64,000 nt of DNA from Pirellulaceae bacterium (GTDB lineage: Bacteria; Planctomycetota; Planctomycetia; Pirellulales; Pirellulaceae), in contig JAQWSU010000018.1 of NCBI GenBank assembly GCA_029243025.1, positions 275,558 through 339,557 of the forward strand. The letters are read 5' to 3'. Shown here piece by piece: positions 37,934 through 47,105 of the stretch. The notes below the pieces were generated by a model. It saw only the letters and a program-made list of their open reading frames with translations, was not told the origin of the DNA and searched no databases. The stretch's first letter is position 1; each line of letters opens with the position of its first letter. Both the position numbers and the translations under genes were made by a program.

Positions 37934-39502
37934 TTAGTCGAGAAAGCCAACCAGCTCCTGACTACGACTAGGCTGCTGCAATTTCCGCACAGCTTTCGCT
38001 TCGATCTGACGAATTCTTTCGCGTGTCACCTTGAAGATATGCCCCACCTCTTCGAGCGTGTAGCTGTAACCATCGCCCAAACCATATCGCAGTTTGATGA
38101 TCTCGCGTTCACGATAGCTAAGGGTTTTCAGAACTTTATTGATTCGTCCCCTGAGCATCTCTTGCGAGGCGCCAGTCGCGGGACTTTCAGCACCCCCATC
38201 TGGAAGCAAATCGCCAAAGTGGCTGTCCTCACTGTTGCCAACAGGACGATCCAAGCTGATCGGATACCGGCTCATCGCCAACACCCGACGCGCTTCTTCC
38301 ACCGTCGTATTGGATCGGCGTGCTGTTTCTTCGATCGTGGGCTCACGTCCCAATTCTTGTAACAACTGACGTGAGACATTGCGAACACGGGACATCGTTT
38401 CAACCATATGAACGGGAATTCGAATCGTGCGGCTTTGGTCTGCCACTGCGCGAGTGATCGCTTGACGAATCCACCAAGTCGCATAGGTGCAAAACTTAAA
38501 CCCGCGACGATACTCAAACTTATCGACTGCCCGCATCAGCCCAGCGTTGCCTTCTTGAATCAAATCCAAGAAGCTCAAACCACGGTTCCGATACTTCTTA
38601 GCAATTGAGACAACAAGTCTTAAGTTACCTTCTGACAATTCACGTTTGGCTTGTTGGTAGTGAGCATATTCAGAACGCAAAAACTTGACCCGATTCCGCA
38701 GGCTTGTCGGCGTTTCCTGGCAGGCCATCAATAAATTGCGGTATTCACGAACCCACTTTTCACGCTCTTCTGCCGGGCCTTTACTCGTTTTATGCTCGTT
38801 GATCTTCTTGCTGAGTTCATCGATTCGGCGGCTGAAGTCTTCTAACGTACGAATCATTGGCTCAATTCGCTGGGTTCGCAACCCAAGCTCTTCGACCAAC
38901 CGTACTGCACGAACTCGCCCCCGACCTAAACTGTGCCAAGCAGCACGTCGCTTGGCCTTCGACTGTCGCTTGTTGACGCTGATCAGGTAGTCTCGTCGGT
39001 TGCGTTTGAGCACCACATCCAGAGTCTTCAGATTGTGCGGCAGTCGCCCTAAAATTTGATCCTTTTCCAGACGATCGGTTACCGAAACCTGAACCGTTCG
39101 ATCAAACGGCAATTCGCCATTGTGGACGCGATTCAGAACCTTGTAGGCCGATTGAATGACGTAATTGCATTCTAATAGCTTCGCGCGGAAACGCTGACGA
39201 GTGTTTTCAATCCGCTTGGCAAGCTCAATCTCTTGCTTTCGCGTCAACAGCGGGATTTCGCCCATCTGTGTCAGATACATACGAACCGGGTCATCCGACC
39301 ACGACTCGGCATCCAATTCACCCGCTATTTCCTCACGCGGCGCGTCACCCGAATCTGACTCCGCCGCAGACATCTCTGCGGCCGTCAGACTACCACCTTC
39401 GTCATCGTCATCCGATGGAACAACATCTGCAGCGCCTGCTGCAAACGCATCACCAGTTGTGGTGCGCGCGTCGTCCTCGAAGTCCTCGATCAGTGTGTAC
39501 AA
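37934..39502 (-). CDS. rpoD: Primary-type sigma-70 factor (RpoD/SigA)
   Basis: 522 residues. After an acidic N-terminus of about 68 residues, region 1.2 is [21 protein letters not shown] long non-conserved segment follows, then regions 2.1-2.4: [37 protein letters not shown] and [11 protein letters not shown]. Region 3 comes next, then region 4 with [13 protein letters not shown] and [13 protein letters not shown]. It directs RNA polymerase to housekeeping promoters. The start is a TTG at 39502 with AAGGAG seven bases upstream. Planctomycetes can have several RpoD-like factors, so whether it is the principal one is not certain. Confidence 0.93.
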   Translation of the reverse strand: MYTLIEDFEDDARTTTGDAFAAGAADVVPSDDDDEGGSLTAAEMSAAESDSGDAPREEIAGELDAESWSDDPVRMYLTQMGEIPLLTRKQEIELAKRIENTRQRFRAKLLECNYVIQSAYKVLNRVHNGELPFDRTVQVSVTDRLEKDQILGRLPHNLKTLDVVLKRNRRDYLISVNKRQSKAKRRAAWHSLGRGRVRAVRLVEELGLRTQRIEPMIRTLEDFSRRIDELSKKINEHKTSKGPAEEREKWVREYRNLLMACQETPTSLRNRVKFLRSEYAHYQQAKRELSEGNLRLVVSIAKKYRNRGLSFLDLIQEGNAGLMRAVDKFEYRRGFKFCTYATWWIRQAITRAVADQSRTIRIPVHMVETMSRVRNVSRQLLQELGREPTIEETARRSNTTVEEARRVLAMSRYPISLDRPVGNSEDSHFGDLLPDGGAESPATGASQEMLRGRINKVLKTLSYREREIIKLRYGLGDGYSYTLEEVGHIFKVTRERIRQIEAKAVRKLQQPSRSQELVGFLD

Positions 39503-39852
39503 ACCCCAGCTCCTTCACCAAACGGTCTAGAAGTTGACAAAAGGAAGGAAGCACCCCCGTGCTTGACCAAATAGACGGCGACTCCAACTACGTTGATGAC
39601 GAGTTGCCCATCCGCACATGCCGAACTGAAACTCACTTGAGCATTCAATTCCGTTGACCTCAAAATTCTACCACTCATTTACCACACGTCCGTGACGACC
39701 AGTGATTTGTCAAAAGATTGCGATCAAAGCGTATGAAACGAAGGCAATCTGCTTCCCTAGTCCGCCTAAACAACCAAAACAGACAGCCGAACGCGATTTC
39801 TTTTTGCGTTACAAGGATTCTTCACTTTCGTGATGAATACGGTGAGCTAAGT

Positions 39853-40138
39853 CACTGCAGTGGGAAACAGTCAGTCCTGGCAACCTTTGCAGGACTATTA
39901 CTCGCAGGCGGGGTAGATTACTCTCACCCTGCCACGATCTCGTGTAAAGTCGATCCGTCTCGCCTAAACGCTCGGTACCTCTGTCGGACCATTATTGAAG
40001 CGTCCCAGCCAGAGAGGGACGAAAATCCGGTTGCCTTGCCGAGGGTACATCAGTGCGTAAGCACCCCAATTTTAATCCGACTGGTGGCGAGGTCTAGTGG
40101 CAAAATCAATTGAGATGCCGTACCCCACTATTTTTTTT
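39853..40138 (+). ncRNA. Candidate structured non-coding RNA
   Basis: Successive plus-strand hairpins: CACTGCAGTG (39853-39862); AGTCCT/AGGACT (39873-39878 and 39891-39896) with inner GCAA/TTGC; GGCGGGGT (39907-39914) with ACCCTGCC (39926-39933); CGTCCC/GGGACG (40001-40006 and 40016-40021); GTGC-GTAA-GCAC (40053-40064, a GNRA-type loop); and the terminator hairpin at 40095-40130. I cannot match it to RNase P, tmRNA, 6S, SRP RNA or a known riboswitch. The 5' end and promoter are not defined. It could instead be a leader of the gene at 40396 ended early by attenuation. Confidence 0.4.
40095..40138 (+). terminator. Probable intrinsic terminator of the candidate RNA
   Basis: TAGTGG (40095-40100) pairs with CCACTA (40125-40130), with an inner GGCA/TGCC pairing, followed at once by eight T (40131-40138). 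No known gene on the plus strand ends upstream, which is why an RNA gene or attenuated leader is suspected. Confidence 0.6.
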
Positions 40139-40395
40139 GAACAAACGCTTTGACCAAGCCGTTAAACTTTAACAAGTCATTTCTTTTTGACATCCCCGCC
40201 GGCCTTCGTTTCAAGATCTTGACGCGACGCATCCACAGCCAACGCACATTCGTACCATTGGAGCCAAGGTTAAGATCCAGTTAGAATCGGCGCCAGGCCA
40301 TTAACGGGACTGGTCCCAGACGCTAAAACGTTACGATCGACCGTTGCTCCGTGCCGTTCACTCTCGCTTATTTTGCCCGATCCCAACCCGTTTCC

Positions 40396-40929
40396 ATGTC
40401 TCAACAATTCAAACTACCCTGTCCGGCTTGTGGCCAACCCCTGATAGTGAGCCCACCTCAAGCCGGTGAAACACGAACCTGTCGTTGTGGGGAGCAAACG
40501 GTTGTTCCCACGTTGCGCGAGGTTCGACAACTAGAACCCATCGAATCCCAGTCCTCGGCTCCCCGTCCCGGTAGGGGCTGGAATGCGATGCGGGGAACTC
40601 TGTTTGTGGCAGGCATTCTGCTACTAGCTATCGGTGCTTACGGACACTTTCGCTTTGCCCCCTTACGCCAAGATCTCAACATCGAACAACCGGAATTTGA
40701 AGAGCTAAGCATCGACATTCAAACGGTAACTCCCATGCAGGCGTGGGATGCCTGGGACCATTTCCGGCGACAAAGTCTCGAATATCGAGACACGCCTCGA
40801 TTTCTTGCAGACCGAAAACGTTACCAGGAAATGAGTTTCTACCTGTACCTCTTCTGGGGATTGGCGCTGATTGGAATCGGTTTGGTGGCCGCCTCGCTGT
40901 TGCTACCTGGGCAGACTCGAAGAGGCTAA
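40396..40929 (+). CDS. Hypothetical membrane protein with N-terminal zinc-ribbon-like motif
   Basis: About 177 residues. It opens with MSQQFKLPCPACGQPLIV, then CRCGEQTVVP: a CxxC and a CxC pair about 15-20 residues apart, resembling a short zinc ribbon. A linker is followed by one membrane segment (GTLFVAGILLLAIGAYG), a soluble stretch with MQAWDAWDHFRRQSLEYRD, and a second membrane segment near the end. Such ribbon-plus-two-helix proteins are common in planctomycetes and have no known function. An ATG-like start at 40351 is less likely since conserved Cys begin after 40396. Confidence 0.7.
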   Translation: MSQQFKLPCPACGQPLIVSPPQAGETRTCRCGEQTVVPTLREVRQLEPIESQSSAPRPGRGWNAMRGTLFVAGILLLAIGAYGHFRFAPLRQDLNIEQPEFEELSIDIQTVTPMQAWDAWDHFRRQSLEYRDTPRFLADRKRYQEMSFYLYLFWGLALIGIGLVAASLLLPGQTRRG

Positions 40930-40999
40930 TCGCGGCGCGCCCTTTCCCAACTGTCCGCCCGCGATGCCAGCAGCGCAGCAAACAGGCAGGGAAAACGAA

Positions 41000-42025
41000 T
41001 CAGGCGAGTCGCTTTTTCCAGGCAAATTCAGGGGAATCCTGCACGTATTTTGGTACCGCGTAGCCTGGCAGGCGTCGTGACAATTGATCCATGATCGCCT
41101 GACCTCGCTCAATCGATACTTCAAAATGAGCCGCACCGGCAACGCGATCCAGTTGATTTAGGTAGTAAGGCATCACCCGCAGCTCGATCAATCGCTGCGA
41201 TAGTTCGATTAACGTTTCCGCACAATCATTCACATTTCGTAACAAGACGGCCTGATTCAGCACAATGGCCCCGGCCTCAATTAGCCGCCCAATCGCTGCA
41301 GCAACCGCGCCGTCAATTTCATGGGGGTGATTGATATGCACCACGACCACGACGCTCGGATTGACCATGAGCGCGCGGATCAGTTCGTCGGTAATCCGAC
41401 TCGGGATCACCACTGGCAAGCGAGTATGCAACCGTAGACGTCGAATGTGTGGAATTTTGGCGATCTGCGAAATCAGCTCATTCAGCGATGTATCCACAAG
41501 CGTAAGCGGGTCACCACCGCTCAAAATAAGCTCTTCGATTGTTCGATCTTCGGCTAATTGGTCGATTGCCGGCTGCCATTGTCGGTAGGACTGCGGCGCC
41601 GCCGCATAGGGGAAGTGCCGCCGAAAGCAGTAACGGCAATGGATCGCACACGATCCTGTGGTGACAAGCAGAGCTCGCCCTTCGTACTTTTGGATGACTC
41701 CCGGAGCTCGCTCAGCCTGCAAATCCAGCACCGGATCGAACGAAAAACCATCGACCGGGTCATTTTCGGCAGCGAGCGGCAAAACCTGTCGCAGTAAGGG
41801 GTCGTCAACATCCCCCGCACGGATCCGTCTGAGATAGGGTCGGGGCACGAAGAGGGGAAAATCAGCGGCGGCCCGTTCTGCTTCTCGCCCCCAGGATGCG
41901 GGTAAATCAAGTTCAGAGCAGAGTTGCAGCGGGTCACGAATGGCCTGCTTCATTTCCGATCGCCAGTCGCCGACCGGCTCAATCTTCACCGCTGAGTGGC
42001 CCGTCGCTTGATTTCCACCGGTCAA
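41000..42025 (-). CDS. epmB: EF-P beta-lysylation protein (lysine 2,3-aminomutase-like radical SAM)
   Basis: 341 residues. Radical SAM cluster ligands are CAIHCRYC (Cys126, Cys130, Cys133), followed by FRRHFPYA and ILSGGDPLTL, hallmarks of the EpmB/KamA family. EpmB converts (S)-alpha-lysine to (R)-beta-lysine, which EpmA then attaches to EF-P. It lacks the extended C-terminus of true lysine 2,3-aminomutases, which fits EpmB. It is divergent from efp across 151 bp, and epmA follows efp, so the assignment is strongly supported by context. Confidence 0.93.
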   Translation of the reverse strand: MTGGNQATGHSAVKIEPVGDWRSEMKQAIRDPLQLCSELDLPASWGREAERAAADFPLFVPRPYLRRIRAGDVDDPLLRQVLPLAAENDPVDGFSFDPVLDLQAERAPGVIQKYEGRALLVTTGSCAIHCRYCFRRHFPYAAAPQSYRQWQPAIDQLAEDRTIEELILSGGDPLTLVDTSLNELISQIAKIPHIRRLRLHTRLPVVIPSRITDELIRALMVNPSVVVVVHINHPHEIDGAVAAAIGRLIEAGAIVLNQAVLLRNVNDCAETLIELSQRLIELRVMPYYLNQLDRVAGAAHFEVSIERGQAIMDQLSRRLPGYAVPKYVQDSPEFAWKKRLA

Positions 42026-42176
42026 TTGCTTTTGCTCCTGCGAGGATTCGCGAAAAGGGTTGCCCCAAGGTGCGGAGACGGCTTTATCTCGCCGGACTTT
42101 GTCTCTGCCCCCTGAATTGGTACCATAATCCGCTAATTCCAGAAAGCGACTCTAGTTCTTCAGATGGGAAAAGAAC

Positions 42177-42746
42177 GTGGCATCCTACAACACCAGCGAC
42201 TTCCGTAAGGGCCTCAAGGTCCAAATCAACGGTGATCCGTACCTCATGATTGAGTGCAATTTCGTCAAGCCAGGCAAAGGCAACGCCTTTTACAAATGCC
42301 GCTTACGAAATCTTGTCCGCAACACGGTATTGGATCGCACCTACAAGGGTGGCGAAACTCTCGAATCGGCCGACGTCACAGAAATCGACGCTCAATATCT
42401 GTACCGCCAGGGAGAAACGTTTGTCTTCATGGACAACGAGTCCTATGAGCAATACGAGTTGAGTACCGAGCAGGTAGATGATGCATCGAAATATCTAAAA
42501 GAAGGCATGGTCTGCCAAATGATGCTCTTCAACAATAATCCCATCACGACCACACCGCCCAATCACGTAGTGTTACGGGTCGAGTATTGCGAGCCCGGAG
42601 CGAAGGGAAACACGGCCACCAATGTGACCAAGCCTTGCAAGGTCGAGACCGGCGCCGAATTCCAATGCCCCGCTTTCATTAACATGGGCGAACTGATCAA
42701 AATCGATACGCGAACGGGTGCGTACGTCGAGCGAGTCAAGGAATAG
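42177..42746 (+). CDS. efp: Elongation factor P
   Basis: 189 residues with a GTG start. Three-domain EF-P that rescues ribosomes stalled at polyproline. The loop FVKPGKGNAFYKCRLRN places the modifiable residue at Lys34, as in Escherichia coli. The domain III end INMGELIKIDTRTGAYVERV is complete. With epmA downstream and epmB divergent, this EF-P should receive beta-lysine on Lys34. The upstream AAAAGAACGTG carries only a weak ribosome-binding site. Confidence 0.96.
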   Translation: MASYNTSDFRKGLKVQINGDPYLMIECNFVKPGKGNAFYKCRLRNLVRNTVLDRTYKGGETLESADVTEIDAQYLYRQGETFVFMDNESYEQYELSTEQVDDASKYLKEGMVCQMMLFNNNPITTTPPNHVVLRVEYCEPGAKGNTATNVTKPCKVETGAEFQCPAFINMGELIKIDTRTGAYVERVKE

Positions 42747-42835
42747 GCTTCGCCAAGAAGAGTGGCTCCTCAGTTCACGATCCATGGCGGAAGCCAAGAT
42801 GCCAATGGCTGCAGCCAAGATGCTGGAGTGACAGC

Positions 42836-43822
42836 ATGCCCGCGTCCAGCGACTTTCGACCTTCTGCTCAGCTAGAAACATTGCAACAGCGGGCCAGGTT
42901 ATTGCAACAACTTCGCGCTTTTTTCCATGAACAGCGCTTCCTCGAAGTTGAAACGCCAATCCTTTCAGCCGATTGCGTCATTGACCGGCATCTCGACCCA
43001 TTACCCGTTCAGCTATCTAGCGATCCGCAACGACCGGACGCTGGTTCCACCTACTGGCTGCAAACATCGCCCGAGTTTGCGATGAAGCGACTGCTCGCGG
43101 CAGGTGCCACGTCGATCTACCAAGTCACGCATGCTTTTCGCGCAGCGGAGTCCGGTCGGTTCCATAATCCCGAATTCACGATGGTCGAATGGTATCGGGT
43201 CGGCGATGATCAGCGGGCGGGCATGCAGTTGCTGGCAGATCTTTGTGAAACGCTGCTACCGTTCGGAGCAGCCCAATTCATCAGTTATCACGACGCCTTC
43301 CAACACCATCTGGGGATTGATCCTCACACGGCTAAAATCGCTCAACTTCGTCAAATTGCCATCGCAAAGCAGATTTCGATCCCGCATACAATGACAGCTT
43401 CCGATCGAAACGAATGGCTCAATCTGCTACTCGCCGAAGGTGTCGAACCCCATCTGGGCGTTGAACGGCCGGCAATTCTGTATGACTATCCTGCCGAACA
43501 AGCAGCCTTAGCAAAGATTCGACCTGGAAATCCGCCTGTCGCAGAACGGTTTGAACTGTACGCACGAGGCATCGAACTGGCCAATGGATATCATGAATTG
43601 CAAGACGCCGAAGAGCTTGTTCGAAGAAATACGATCGTCAATCAACAGCGTCTGGATGACGGAAAACGCACCTTGCCAGCGGAAAGTCAACTGCTGGAAG
43701 CAATGCGGCATGGCCTACCGTCGTGTGCGGGAGTCGCCTTGGGATTTGATCGGCTGGCCATGCTTTCCACAGGAGCCACTTCGATTCGCCAGGTGCTGAC
43801 CTTCCCGATCGATCGCGCCTAA
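42836..43822 (+). CDS. epmA: EF-P--(R)-beta-lysine ligase
   Basis: 328 residues of a class II lysyl-tRNA synthetase-like core without the N-terminal tRNA-binding OB domain, the mark of EpmA. Class II motif 1 is around FLEVETPIL, motif 2 is QVTHAFRAAESGRFHNPEFTM-like (seen in FRAAESGRFHNPEFTMVEWY), and motif 3 is GVALGFDRLAML. It activates (R)-beta-lysine and transfers it to EF-P Lys34. It lies 89 bp after efp. A likely real start is the ATG at 42836; no better RBS is seen. Confidence 0.93.
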   Translation: MPASSDFRPSAQLETLQQRARLLQQLRAFFHEQRFLEVETPILSADCVIDRHLDPLPVQLSSDPQRPDAGSTYWLQTSPEFAMKRLLAAGATSIYQVTHAFRAAESGRFHNPEFTMVEWYRVGDDQRAGMQLLADLCETLLPFGAAQFISYHDAFQHHLGIDPHTAKIAQLRQIAIAKQISIPHTMTASDRNEWLNLLLAEGVEPHLGVERPAILYDYPAEQAALAKIRPGNPPVAERFELYARGIELANGYHELQDAEELVRRNTIVNQQRLDDGKRTLPAESQLLEAMRHGLPSCAGVALGFDRLAMLSTGATSIRQVLTFPIDRA

Positions 43823-43830
43823 CCAACTGC

Positions 43831-44361
43831 TCAGCGCCGCATATCCAAATCTTCCGACAGCACAAAGTTGGCGATACGAGTTCGATCGAAGGTTTGAAAG
43901 CTGAAGTCATGATCGTTCCGATCAGAAGCACAGCCGTGCTCTTCTCCAATCATGTTCCATTGATTCCAATCGATCTCGGGAAAAAAAACATCACCGGCAA
44001 CCTGCGCTCGAACGCGGGTCCAATAAATGCGATTAACTTTCGGTAGCGCCATCTCATAAATCTGCCGTCCGCCAATCACGAACGCCTCGCTATCGGCTGA
44101 GACAAGTTGCAGCGCTGCGTCAAAGGTCGAGGCAACCTCGCAACCCTCGATGGCCAGATTGGGGTTGCGACTGATCACAACGCTGCGGCGTCCAGGCAGC
44201 GGACGGCCAATAGAGTCGTAAGTCTTGCGTCCCATTAGAATCGCATGGCCCATCGTGAGTTGCTTGAAACGCTGCAAGTCGGCCGAAAGTCGCCAAGGTA
44301 AATTGTCTTCACATCCAATCACTCCGTTCTCGGCAACAGCCACAATCAAAGACAATTTCAT
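43831..44361 (-). CDS. folA: Dihydrofolate reductase
   Basis: 176 residues, NADPH-dependent reduction of dihydrofolate to tetrahydrofolate. Conserved segments: IVAVAENGVIGCEDNLPWRL (active site), MGRKTYDSIGRPLPGR, and FVIGGRQIYEMAL. The Asp in the typical WxLPxD position appears as Leu-Ser-Ala-Asp, within RLSADLQRF. It follows thyA by 11 bp; ThyA produces dihydrofolate, so the pairing is functional. The last 15 residues are extra compared with short DHFRs. Confidence 0.93.
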   Translation of the reverse strand: MKLSLIVAVAENGVIGCEDNLPWRLSADLQRFKQLTMGHAILMGRKTYDSIGRPLPGRRSVVISRNPNLAIEGCEVASTFDAALQLVSADSEAFVIGGRQIYEMALPKVNRIYWTRVRAQVAGDVFFPEIDWNQWNMIGEEHGCASDRNDHDFSFQTFDRTRIANFVLSEDLDMRR

Positions 44362-44372
44362 CTTGCCGACTC

Positions 44373-45167
44373 CTAGACTGCGACTGGCGCGGCGATATGC
44401 GGGTGAGGTTCGTACTGTTCTAATTGAAAATCTTCGAACTGGAAGCCAAAGATTGATTTGACGTTCCGATTCAAAGTCAGGCGGGGCAACGGCTTCGGCT
44501 CGCGCGCGAGTTGCAACCGGGCTTGCTCCAGGTGATTCTTGTACAGGTGCACATCCCCAAAGGTGTGAATGAATTCATGAGGAACTAAGCCGGTGACCTG
44601 CGCGATCATCATGGTCAAAAGCGCATAGGACGCGATATTGAATGGCACGCCCAAAAACACATCAGCACTGCGCTGATACAACTGGCAGGAAAGCCGATCT
44701 CCTGACACGTAAAACTGGCAAAGTAAATGACAAGGCGGCAACGCCATTTTCGCAACGTCAGCCACATTCCAGGCCGAAATGATCAAGCGACGAGAATCAG
44801 GATTGACCTTAATCTGTTCGATCAAATCACTAATCTGATCAACTTCCTTACCGTCGGACCCCGTCCAATGTCGCCATTGGTAGCCATAAACCGGCCCGAG
44901 CTCTCCATTTTCGTCTGCCCATTCGTCCCAAATCCGCACTCGATTTTCTTGCAAATAGGCAATGTTGGTCTCACCCTTCAAGAACCACAATAGCTCGTGA
45001 ATAATTGACCTCAAATGCAGTTTCTTGGTCGTGAGCAGTGGAAACCCGGCCTGCAAATCAAATCGCATCTGATGGCCGAATAGGCTGAGTGTGCCGGTAC
45101 CCGTTCGATCTGACTTTTCCGAACCGTTGTCCAAGATGTGTTGCAAAAGATCGAGATATTGCCGCAT
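44373..45167 (-). CDS. thyA: Thymidylate synthase
   Basis: 264 residues, exactly the length of the E. coli-type enzyme. It methylates dUMP to dTMP with methylenetetrahydrofolate. The catalytic cysteine is Cys146 in [25 protein letters not shown] and [20 protein letters not shown] are the phosphate- and substrate-binding blocks, and [14 protein letters not shown] follows. It is 18 bp from the nucleoside phosphorylase gene and 11 bp from folA, so all form one unit for thymidylate supply. Confidence 0.96.
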   Translation of the reverse strand: MRQYLDLLQHILDNGSEKSDRTGTGTLSLFGHQMRFDLQAGFPLLTTKKLHLRSIIHELLWFLKGETNIAYLQENRVRIWDEWADENGELGPVYGYQWRHWTGSDGKEVDQISDLIEQIKVNPDSRRLIISAWNVADVAKMALPPCHLLCQFYVSGDRLSCQLYQRSADVFLGVPFNIASYALLTMMIAQVTGLVPHEFIHTFGDVHLYKNHLEQARLQLAREPKPLPRLTLNRNVKSIFGFQFEDFQLEQYEPHPHIAAPVAV

Positions 45168-45185
45168 GTAAACCTCCCTGCATCT

Positions 45186-46034
45186 CTAATCAGCGTTTGC
45201 CATCGAGCGAATCACGCCTGTCACGATATCACGCATCTTGGGCTCCGTCGACTCGGCTGCTGCAACAACCAGGTCACCACTCGTCGGTGTCAACTGATCA
45301 GGCTGACAAACGTTAGTCACCGCGGATAGTGCCAGGACTCTCATGCCGGCATGGCGGGCGACAATCACTTCTGGAACCGTTGACATGCCGACCACATCGG
45401 CACCAATCTTTCGCAACAAGCGGTATTCTGCACGTGTTTCGTAATTGGGCCCCGTCATGGCGGCATACACGCCGCGATAGGCAGCAAAGCCGCTGCGTCT
45501 GGCCAAGGAAAGAGCCAGATCACTCATTTCCGCATCGTACGGAGCCGACATATCGGGAAAACGATCGCCAAGACAATCATCATTGGGCCCGATCAACGGA
45601 CTACCGAACATTAGATTAATGTGATCATCGATCACTACGACATCGCCCGAGCAAAATTGTGGGTTAATCCCGCCACCCGCGTTGGAAACGATCAGCACTT
45701 CAACGCCCAACGCTTTCATCACCCGGACAGGCAAAGCGACCTGCGAGAGCGAGTAGCCTTCATATCGGTGGAATCGGCCGTCCATCGTGACGACCGGAAT
45801 CCCTTCGACAAAACCACACAATAAACGGCCCGCATGACTGAGTGCGGTTGTCGGCGGAAAATGTGGAATCGACTCGTAACTGATTGCAGTATCAACATCC
45901 ATCTGCCCGGCAAAGCGGCTGAGTCCGGTCCCCAGAACAATACCAACGGCAGGTCGCAGTTTCCAATCACGACGGATCCGTACAACCGCATCGTCAATTT
46001 TCTGGACATTGATAGGAGGATAACTTGTTGGCAT
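45186..46034 (-). CDS. Purine nucleoside phosphorylase (trimeric PNP family)
   Basis: 282 residues of the PNP-I family that cleaves guanosine and inosine with phosphate. Visible segments are IVLGTGLSRFAGQM (phosphate site), GRFHRYEGYS, SNAGGGINPQF, DHINLMFGSPLIGPND, AAMTGPNYETRAEYRLLR and the purine-site ALSAVTNVC. It feeds ribose 1-phosphate into the same salvage system as DeoC and DeoA. The start at 46034 carries a short unconserved lead. It lies between deoC (113 bp upstream) and thyA. Confidence 0.93.
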   Translation of the reverse strand: MPTSYPPINVQKIDDAVVRIRRDWKLRPAVGIVLGTGLSRFAGQMDVDTAISYESIPHFPPTTALSHAGRLLCGFVEGIPVVTMDGRFHRYEGYSLSQVALPVRVMKALGVEVLIVSNAGGGINPQFCSGDVVVIDDHINLMFGSPLIGPNDDCLGDRFPDMSAPYDAEMSDLALSLARRSGFAAYRGVYAAMTGPNYETRAEYRLLRKIGADVVGMSTVPEVIVARHAGMRVLALSAVTNVCQPDQLTPTSGDLVVAAAESTEPKMRDIVTGVIRSMANAD

Positions 46035-46147
46035 TTCCAGATTCTACCGCTCGGGTAATGCCGACGGAAATAGGGGATCCTGCAAGAACGAATCGCATAG
46101 CGTTTCAACTGATCGACCGTCGACAGCTCGGCTCATCAACAGGACGG

Positions 46148-46855
46148 TCAGTAACTCTCCGGATCAGGAGCTCCGGCAGCAATTGCCGCCGAACCACTCG
46201 TCCCCAAACGGGTCACACCGAGCGCCACCATTTTCTCAGCATCTTCGAAGCTGCGTATTCCTCCAGCTGCTTTGACCTGCATGTGGGCACCCGCGTGCTC
46301 GCACATGAGCCGGATATCATGTTCGGTCGCGCCGTGATAGTTGTAATCGCCGCTGGGCTGTTTGACGAAGCCGAAACCGGTCGACGTTTTCACAAATTCC
46401 GCACCCACCCGCCGACAAATTTCACAAAGCTTTATCTTCAAATGGTCATCTGCTAGGTAATCATTTTCAAAGATTACTTTGGTGATCGCGGCAAACGAAT
46501 GAGCCACATCAACAACCGCCCGAATTTCAGCCTCCACATACTCCCAGTCCTCGCTCAGTACCTTGCCGATATTGACCACCAAATCGACTTCACTGGCGCC
46601 CTGCTGACAGGCAAAGCGAGTTTCGACAACCTTGGTCTCTGTCAAATTCGATCCGTGCGGAAATCCGATGACCGTCCCCACAGCAACTCCACTACCATCC
46701 AGAACCTCCATCGCCAGCGAAACGGCATAGGGCTTCACACAAACACTCGCGACCCCCAGCTGTTTTGCCAATTCACAACCGGCCCTTAATTCCTCGTCCG
46801 TCTGCGTCGGATGCAAAAGTGCGTGGTCGATCATTGCCACCAGTGACCTGTCCAT
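46148..46855 (-). CDS. deoC: Deoxyribose-phosphate aldolase
   Basis: 235 residues, a class I aldolase barrel splitting 2-deoxyribose 5-phosphate to glyceraldehyde 3-phosphate and acetaldehyde. Catalytic residues are Asp91 in EVDLVVNIGK, the Schiff-base Lys156 in EFVKTSTGFG and Lys195 in VKAAGGIR. It completes breakdown of deoxynucleosides started by the phosphorylases here. The product acetaldehyde is a possible AOR substrate, but that gene is 41 kb away. It heads a run of four same-strand genes. Confidence 0.95.
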   Translation of the reverse strand: MDRSLVAMIDHALLHPTQTDEELRAGCELAKQLGVASVCVKPYAVSLAMEVLDGSGVAVGTVIGFPHGSNLTETKVVETRFACQQGASEVDLVVNIGKVLSEDWEYVEAEIRAVVDVAHSFAAITKVIFENDYLADDHLKIKLCEICRRVGAEFVKTSTGFGFVKQPSGDYNYHGATEHDIRLMCEHAGAHMQVKAAGGIRSFEDAEKMVALGVTRLGTSGSAAIAAGAPDPESY

Positions 46856-47021
46856 GACGTGTCCCTCATACAGCTTGGTTCTGGCTCCTGATCATCGGCG
46901 GATCAGAGCAATTCAAAGTTCCCGACCTAATTCCCGAACTTTAGCGGACGCAATCAGTCCGAGAAAGGTCCCTCGACGACTTTTGAAGGGGAGAATCCGC
47001 AAAGCAGCTCAACCACTCCCC

Positions 47022-47051
47022 TGCAGCGCGGAAATCTTGCAGCGCGGAAAT
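47022..47051. repeat. Two direct copies of a 14-bp unit
   Basis: TGCAGCGCGGAAAT occurs at 47022-47035 and 47038-47051, two bases apart, in the gap between deoC and the MORN-type gene. Likely a local duplication; no function is suggested. Confidence 0.85.
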
Positions 47052-47054
47052 GAA

Positions 47055-47074
47055 GTGACGGCAAACACCGTCAC
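47055..47074 (-). terminator. Weak hairpin after the MORN-type gene
   Basis: GTGACGG (47055-47061) and CCGTCAC (47068-47074) form a 7-bp stem with a six-base loop, 30 bp past the stop on the minus strand. The following TTCATTT is only partly T-rich, so a weak terminator is possible. Confidence 0.35.
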
Positions 47075-47105
47075 AACAGCTGTTCTTGATGACAGCCGTC
47101 ACCGT

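Larger units (their letters stand above)
39503..40395. other. Long intergenic region upstream of the sigma gene
   Basis: About 890 bp without a supported protein gene. It must hold the sigma gene promoter. Between 39853 and 40138 the plus strand has a row of hairpins ending in a terminator, listed separately as a candidate RNA. An open frame at 39718-40113 covers the same stretch but has no recognisable protein feature. Confidence 0.55.

Noticed and set aside
39718-40113. 131-codon open frame on the plus strand
   Set aside because: Mixed composition with no recognisable motif, and it covers a row of hairpins that fits RNA better than protein.
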